Origin: Podocnemis expansa
Taxonomy: Eukaryota > Chordata > Testudines > Podocnemididae
DNA length: 64,000 nucleotides
Reading direction: 5' to 3'
Assembly: GCA_007922195.1 (NCBI GenBank)
Contig: ML681990.1
Location: forward strand, 37,391,838 to 37,455,837
The notes beneath the pieces were generated by a model. That model saw only the letters and a program-made list of their open reading frames with translations, was not told the DNA's origin and searched no databases. A program made the position numbers and the translations under genes. Below, piece after piece: positions 58,573 to 64,000 of this stretch. Numbering within the stretch: the first letter of the stretch is position 1; every line of letters begins with the position of its first letter.

Positions 58573-60371
58573 CTACAAGTATATCAATTCTACAAGTATA
58601 TCAATAACAAGAAGAGGATCAGGGATGGTGTAGGTCCCTTACTGAATGGGGCAGGCATCCTTGTGACAGAGGATGAGGAAAAAGCTGAAGTGCTCAATGC
58701 TTTTTTTAGTTCAGTTTTCACAAGCAAGGTCAGCTCCCAGCCCACTACACTAGGTACGGGGGACTGGGGAGAAGAAGAGAGGCCCTTGGTGACAGTAGGT
58801 CAGGTTAGGGACTGCTTAAAGAAACTAGATGTGCACAAGTCCATGGGGCCGGATGAACTGCATCCGAGGGTGCTGAGGGAGCTGGCTGATGAGATAGCAG
58901 TACCGTTGGCCATTATCTTTGAAAACTCGTGGCGAACGGGGGAGGTGCCAGAGGACTGGAAAAAAGCAAATATAGTACCTATCTTCAAGAAAGGCAAAAA
59001 GGACGATCCAGGGAATTACAGACCTGTCAGCCTCACCTCAATCCCTGGAAAAATCATGGAGCAGCTTCTCAAAGAATCCATCCTGAAACACTTGGAGGAA
59101 AATAGAGTAATCAGGAATAGTCAGCATGGATTTACCAAGGGTAAATCATGCCTGACCAACCTCATCGCCTTCTATGATGAGATGACTGGATTTGTGGATG
59201 CGGGAAGAGCCGTTGATGTGATATACCTTGACTTTAGCAAGGCTTTTGATACGGTTTCCCACAGCATTCTCATTGGCAAATTAAGGAAGTATGGGTTAGA
59301 TGCATGGACTGTAAGGTGGATAGAAAACTGGCTAGAACAACGGTTTCAGCGTGTAGGAATCAATGGCTCCATGTCAAGTTGGCAGGCAGTAACAAGTGGT
59401 GTGCCCCAGGGGTCGGTCCTGGGGCCAGTTCTGTTCAATGTTTTCATTAACGATCTGGATGATGGGATAGATTGCACACTTAGTAAGTTTGCAGATGATA
59501 CCAAACTGGGGGGAACGGTAGACACCCTAGAGGGCAGAGACAGGATTCAGGGAGACCTAGACAAACTGGAGCAGTGGGCCAAGAGGAATCTCATGAGGTT
59601 CAACAAGGATAAGTGTAAAATCCTGCACTTGGGACGAAAAAACCCCATGTACTGCTACAGGCTGGGGAGTGATCAGCTAAATAGCAGCACTGGAGAAAAG
59701 GACCTGGGAGTCATGGTGGATGGGAAGCTGGACATGAGTCAGCAGTGTGCTCTTGCTGCCAAAAAGGCCAATGGCATACTGGGCTGCATCAGAAGAAGTG
59801 TTACCAGCAGATCAAGGGATGTGATCATTCCCCTCTATTCTGCACTAGTGAGGCCACATCTGGAATACTGTGTCCAGTTTTGGGCTCCCCACTACAAAAA
59901 GGACATGGACAAATTAGAGAGAGTCCAGAGGAGGGCAACCAAAATGATCAAAGGGCTGGAGCACAAGCCCTATGAAGAAAGACTGAAGGAACTAGGCTTA
60001 TTTAGCCTGCAGAAGAGAAGACTGAGGGGGGATTTGATAGCAACCTTCAACTACTTGAAGGGTTGCTCCAAGGAGGAGGGAGCTCGACTGTTCTCGGTAG
60101 TAACAGAGGGCAGAACGAGAAGCAATGGCTTCAAGTTACAGCTGTGGCGGTCCAGGCTGGATATTAGGAAAAACTTCCTTACTAGGCGAGTGGTGAAGCA
60201 GTGGAATAAGTTGCCTAGGGAGGTGGTGGAATCTCCATCTCTGGAGGTGTTCAAGTCCCAGCTGGACAAAACACTGACTGGGCTGATCTAATGGGAGTGG
60301 TCCTGCTTTTTTTGGCAGGGGGTTGGACTAGATGACCTTGTGGGGTCCCTTCCAACCCTATGATTCTATGA
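58573..60371 (+). mobile_element. CR1 LINE, 5'-truncated, well preserved
   Basis: It begins within ORF2 at a 17-bp tandem duplication (58573-58606) and ends GGTTGGACTAGATGACC...CCCTATGATTCTATGA. At 1.8 kb it lacks the 5' UTR, ORF1 and endonuclease. Confidence 0.9.
58588..60291 (+). CDS. CR1 ORF2 reverse transcriptase, 5'-truncated but uninterrupted
   Basis: This is the RT part of a CR1 ORF2 protein, which makes cDNA at the target. The frame is open from [14 protein letters not shown] through the TAA at 60289-60291 with no stop or shift. There is no proper start codon because the 5' part is lost; GTG at 58663 is internal. Counting from that [14 protein letters not shown] (block A) is near residues 188-198, [20 protein letters not shown] (block B) near 246-265, and [10 protein letters not shown] with catalytic FADD near 276-279. 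The thumb and CR1 C-terminal segment follow ([37 protein letters not shown]). It lacks the endonuclease, so it should be immobile. It may still be transcribed from a neighbour. The intact frame implies a recent insertion. Confidence 0.9.
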   Translation, partial: FYKYINNKKRIRDGVGPLLNGAGILVTEDEEKAEVLNAFFSSVFTSKVSSQPTTLGTGDWGEEERPLVTVGQVRDCLKKLDVHKSMGPDELHPRVLRELADEIAVPLAIIFENSWRTGEVPEDWKKANIVPIFKKGKKDDPGNYRPVSLTSIPGKIMEQLLKESILKHLEENRVIRNSQHGFTKGKSCLTNLIAFYDEMTGFVDAGRAVDVIYLDFSKAFDTVSHSILIGKLRKYGLDAWTVRWIENWLEQRFQRVGINGSMSSWQAVTSGVPQGSVLGPVLFNVFINDLDDGIDCTLSKFADDTKLGGTVDTLEGRDRIQGDLDKLEQWAKRNLMRFNKDKCKILHLGRKNPMYCYRLGSDQLNSSTGEKDLGVMVDGKLDMSQQCALAAKKANGILGCIRRSVTSRSRDVIIPLYSALVRPHLEYCVQFWAPHYKKDMDKLERVQRRATKMIKGLEHKPYEERLKELGLFSLQKRRLRGDLIATFNYLKGCSKEEGARLFSVVTEGRTRSNGFKLQLWRSRLDIRKNFLTRRVVKQWNKLPREVVESPSLEVFKSQLDKTLTGLI

Positions 60372-60835
60372 CTGTTGTCATTTGACCCATGAAAGCCTAT
60401 GGGAAAGGTATTGGGGTATCCCAGTGGAAGCAAAATGAGACAGTGGTGAACCTGAAAACAGAACATGTAGGTGGCACTGTACTGGGTCTCATCAGGGTAC
60501 AATTGATCTGGAAATTTTTCGTATATTTCACAGCAGAGGTGTGGAAGAAAATGGGCAGTTACAGAAAGGTCACAGAATAACGTAATTTTCTTTGTAGCAG
60601 TATGGGCAAGAACAAGGAGACTGAAGGTTGAGTTGTGGGGGTGTTGTTGAACAAGTCCACCCCACCTTTTCTGCATGTGAAGGACCTTGTCTGGAAGGTC
60701 TGGGCCTGAATCCCCATTCTGGGTATTATAACATTGTGCAAAGGGTCATAGTATCTCTCAAGGTTGTTCCATTCATGTCTCAGTCTCTGTCTACAGAGAG
60801 GCAGATGGGTCAGACTTGAGTGGTGCTGGACCTAT

Positions 60836-61443
60836 GGCTGTGTTCACACACAGCAGGTTATGTCGATACGATTGTTTTGCAACAACCGTATATCGAAATA
60901 ACGCTTATTTCGAAACAACTTATTTCGAATTAACAAAATGTTAATTCAAAATAAGGAAAAAAGGCAGGAAACAAAATAGCAAGTTCACACTGTGAACATG
61001 CCCGTTGCCTTCCACGGGGGGCTGCAGGCACCGGCAAGTGCTGCTGAGCACTGAACGCCGCCGATGCCTGCAAAGGGGGGCTGAATGCCGCCAGTGCCTG
61101 CAGCCCGGCTGTGCAGGCGCTGGCCAGGGGACACCCCTCAGCACCCTGGCCAGGGTGCTGAGGGTTCCCTGGCCAGGGTGCTGAGGGGGCACGCCTTGAA
61201 CTGTTGTTTCGGAACATCTTGTTCTGAAACAACACATTCACACAGCATTGTTTCAAAACAACCGTTGCGAAACAACGTTGTTTCGCCCATGGACTAGGTT
61301 TTACTTGTTTCGAAACAACGCGGTTGTTTGAGAACAACAGCTTCCTGTTGTTCCGAAACAACCGTGCGTCGTGTGAACAGCTGAAACCTTATTTCGAAAT
61401 AACCTCCGTTGTTTCAAAATAAGGAGGCTGTGTGAACACAGCC
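60836..61443. mobile_element. TTTCGAAA-type DNA element with GC-rich core
   Basis: Flanked by TAT on both sides (60833-60835 and 61444-61446). Terminal inverted repeats GGCTGTGTTCACACA are exact. Many GTTGTTTCGAAACAAC-like palindromes fill the outer parts. The core (61000-61195) is GC-rich and has CACCCTGGCCAGGGTGCTGAGG in repeated, partly inverted form, shared with 47020-48590. Confidence 0.8.
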
Positions 61444-61635
61444 TATGAGGCAAGTCAGAAAATGAACTGTAGGGGGAAGTGAAGCTAATCAAATGTCTTT
61501 TTTATAGCCATTTCCAAGATTTTGTGGATTTTATTCAAATTCACAATTTCCAAGCCCTTGATGCCATATTCAAAGTTTTAAACCACAATATCTAAGTTTC
61601 TCACACTGTCTTTTGTAGTTCTGTTCATCATAACA

Positions 61636-61890
61636 CTCTTTTGAGGTGACTAAGTGCTATTATCACGGCTTTACAGATAAGTCTTTCTGTGCCTCTGAAC
61701 CCTACAGCCATATTTTCCAAGCGATTTATGTGCCTAAAGATGCAAATAGGTACCTCAGGTTATTAAATACATTCAAAAAGTTGTCCATTAGTGACTTTCT
61801 CAGGATCACACAGGAATGTTTCTGGTGAAGCAGAATTTGAACCTGTAACACCTCTAGTTCTTGTACATTGCCTCTTATAGCAAATCTTTC
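61636..61890 (+). repeat. MIR-like SINE remnant
   Basis: Shows CTATTATCACGGCTTTACAGATAA, then GTGACTTTCTCAGGATCACACAGG and AGAATTTGAACCTG in MIR order. Strongly diverged. Confidence 0.6.
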
Positions 61891-62244
61891 TTCCCATATG
61901 TATAGATACATGAATTCAGCTAACTAATACACATGTAATGGGAAGAACAGAATTCAATTTTTTTTTTCCAGAAAAGCAGGTCTCTAGAACCTTAATTAAA
62001 GCCCTGATTCAGCAAAGCACTTACGCATGTGCTTAATTTTAGTCCTATGAGTAAGAATGTGTGAAGTCACTAAGTTTTATTTGCAAAATGACCCAAATGA
62101 TTTAGGAGTGCTGCCACTGAAAGCCAGTAGATTTAGACTACCTCTCCCCCATCCGTGACCATTCTAATGTGATTTGTTGAGCATGAAGTACCTGCTCTGA
62201 GTTGTAGTGTCACTGACTCTAGAGTACACTGCAAGGATTCTGTT

Positions 62245-62516
62245 GATACATCTACACTGCAATAAAACACCTGCAGCTGGAATCAGTCAGTTACCACAGG
62301 CTCATGAAGCTAGAAAATTGCAATGTAGATGTTTCGGTTGAAGTTGGCAACTGAACTCTGAGACCTTACAAGGAGAGAGGGTTCCCACAGCTTAGTCTCT
62401 GTCCTGAGTTTGAATGGCTGCACTACAATTTTATAGCTCTACAGCCCAAGTCATGTAAGCCTGAGTCAGCTGAACCAGGCCAGCCATGGATGTTTTACTG
62501 CAGAGTAGACATATCC
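62245..62516. mobile_element. MITE with GTCTAC-type ends
   Basis: Left end GATACATCTACACTGCAATAAAACA and right end, as reverse complement, GGATATGTCTACTCTGCAGTAAAACA are good inverted repeats. The interior has GTAAGCCTGAGTCAGC and no coding sequence. TTG occurs at both borders as a possible 3-bp duplication. Confidence 0.65.
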
Positions 62517-62832
62517 GTTGGATTAGCAAAATTCAGGTTACCAGGTCCTGGGTTTGCTAGGCTAGGGTGTGAGTATCAATACTCATTTGTAACCCTGAGT
62601 TAGGAATTGCTGAAGCCTGGGTTCTAGTGTGGGGCTCCAGCAGCCAAAGTGCATAATGCACCATGATCATAGATTTCCCATCACCTTTCCAGAATGCAGC
62701 TGCTTTAGTCATCTGTTCATGGTTGTGTGGAAATACTTGCTTGTCCACCAGACTTGACTGTCCATCAGATGGAGAAAGTAAACCCATGGGTTATGGGATA
62801 CTTTTGGCAGACTCCCAGAGCATAAGGCCAAT

Positions 62833-63605
62833 GAGACTGTCTACATTACAGAGTAATAGGGCTTGAACACTGGGTCCCATCTTTAGAGCCCTGCAAATCT
62901 GCAGGTATCCACTGCAGATCCGCGGTTATCTGCATCCGTGGGTGTGGGTGTGGATAACCACAGACCCATTGCTGCAGATTGACTCATGGATGCGGCTTCT
63001 ATTTTTAAGTTCTCACAATGCGATCCATTGCTGAAGCCCCTTCGCTGATCTGTGTCGACAGCATGCAGGGGAACCAGGAAGCGCTCCGGCCAATCCTAGA
63101 TTGTGATCTGCCAGCCAGTCAGAGTCTCAGGGTGGGGTTTGGAGATTCACTGCTGGCCTTTGATTGGCTCATTTCCCTGCCCACTTCTTCCTTTTCTTGT
63201 TTCAAGTTGGCAAGCCATTGCTGTCAATCAGAGATTTCATCTGTGGGCAAGGAAATCTGATTGATAGCACAGCATGTGAACCACAAACAAGAAAGGAAAA
63301 AGTAGATGGAACCCATATGAGAAATGAACCAATCAAAGCCTGAAATGCTGCATGTGAGCCCAAGCTCAGGTGCAGATGCGGTTACAGATTCAGCTAAACC
63401 CTGGCATGTGGATTGCAGATCGAATGAATGCTATCGCTGAGCGGATGCTGATTGATTGCAGTTCCACATTTTTTGTATCCTCTCAGGGCTCTACCCATCT
63501 TGCCTTGGGCTTGGACCCTCTACCGTGATTTGTATGTAGATGGAAGGAAAGTTAAGCACGAGCCTGAGTCTGAACCCTGTCTTTATACTGCAGGGTAGAC
63601 ATACC
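62833..63605. mobile_element. MITE related to 62245, interrupted by a nested element
   Basis: Left part GACTGTCTACATTACAGAGTAA and right part, as reverse complement, AAGGTATGTCTACCCTGCAGTA are loose inverted repeats. The right part has GAGCCTGAGTCTGAACCC like the 62245 element. Removing the nested 62884-63493 element leaves about 160 bp, typical of this family. Confidence 0.5.
62884..63493. mobile_element. hAT-like element nested in a MITE
   Basis: Flanked by a perfect 8-bp duplication CCCATCTT (62876-62883 and 63494-63501). Ends TAGAGCCCTGCAAATC and GGATACAAAAAATG...CAGGGCTCTA. The inner left segment is rich in GCAGAT/ATCTGC words (GCAGATCCGCGGTTATCTGC), and similar words recur near the right end. 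No coding sequence. Confidence 0.85.
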
Positions 63606-64000
63606 TTGTGAGTCACAGCCTACTCAGGGTCTCCAAAACAAGAAGGGTGCTAACTAGCATCCTGGAGCAGAGGGGGTGCCACAAACACTGCCAGAACAAT
63701 TGTGAGTCTCTTGTTTCCAATGGACCTTCTCTACAAGACTAACTCAATTTGTGCAGCTCCAGAATGCTGATTCTGGAATCAAAGCCTCAAGGGTGGGCCT
63801 AGAATGACCAGAATTTAAAGCATGTTTGAAAAACTGAGACAAGGAGGAGGGTCTGTGTGTGTGTATGTGGGAGGGGAGTAATAGGTGCCTATAAAAATAG
63901 AGCCCCAAACATCAGGGCCATCCCTATAAAAGTGGAACATCTCGTCCCCCTAGGTGGATCTTTCTGGAAATCAATTAAATGCTGCACATGGGTAAGCCCA

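Noticed and set aside
1..64000. Search for tRNA, rRNA, CRISPR arrays, prokaryotic operons or a host gene.
   Set aside because: Nothing matching was seen; composition and repeats are those of vertebrate intergenic or intronic DNA.

Overview
The window looks like non-coding DNA from a non-avian sauropsid, most likely a turtle. This is an inference from repeat content: CR1 LINEs with the ...CCTATGATTCTATGA 3' end, Tx1/L1-like LINEs, a DIRS retrotransposon, Penelope-like elements, PIF/Harbinger DNA with a MYB/SANT companion gene, many short hAT-like elements and old MIR-type SINEs, in AT-rich, CpG-poor DNA. I found no convincing host exon, tRNA, rRNA or CRISPR. Every long reading frame I can identify belongs to a mobile element, and almost all are broken.

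Layout: 1-4.6 kb holds two Tx1-like LINE 3' halves head to tail. 5.0-6.9 kb is a large imperfect inverted repeat whose left arm carries a solo LTR with a 5-bp target duplication. 7.4-11.8 kb holds hAT-like elements and three Penelope pieces, one a foldback and one keeping reverse-transcriptase/GIY-YIG coding remnants. 12.7-14 kb has a hAT-like element, a MIR and a hairpin-built MITE with a TTA duplication. 16.1-22.1 kb is a decayed DIRS element with gag, RT and RNase H remnants but no visible tyrosine recombinase; four hAT-like insertions lie in it. A 100-N gap at 22.8 kb is flanked by poly-A. 25.7-31.8 kb has two MITEs, a tandem-repeat-bearing element, an RTE-like LINE remnant, a Penelope foldback and a broken CR1. 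32-47 kb is mostly unannotatable, with scattered hAT-like pieces and a Penelope tail holding a hammerhead-like motif. 47-50.6 kb holds two DNA elements with GC-rich cores. 51.5-57 kb is a CR1 interrupted by a hAT-like element, followed by an autonomous Harbinger remnant (MYB gene on +, transposase on -). 58.6-60.4 kb is a CR1 whose 3' ORF2 part is uninterrupted, the best-preserved gene here. 60.8-63.6 kb has three MITEs, one with a hAT-like element nested in it on a perfect 8-bp duplication.

The elements do not form a host pathway; they are layers of insertion. Enzyme sources and dependents are both present: Harbinger transposase and MYB remnants alongside short elements with 3-bp duplications, and an intact-looking CR1 RT alongside dead CR1 copies. 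The most unusual themes are GC-rich, minisatellite-like cores inside several unrelated non-autonomous DNA elements, the hammerhead-like motif in Penelope tails, and tandem duplication at the 5' junctions of two CR1 insertions. Family names rest on motif recognition by eye; no database search was possible.
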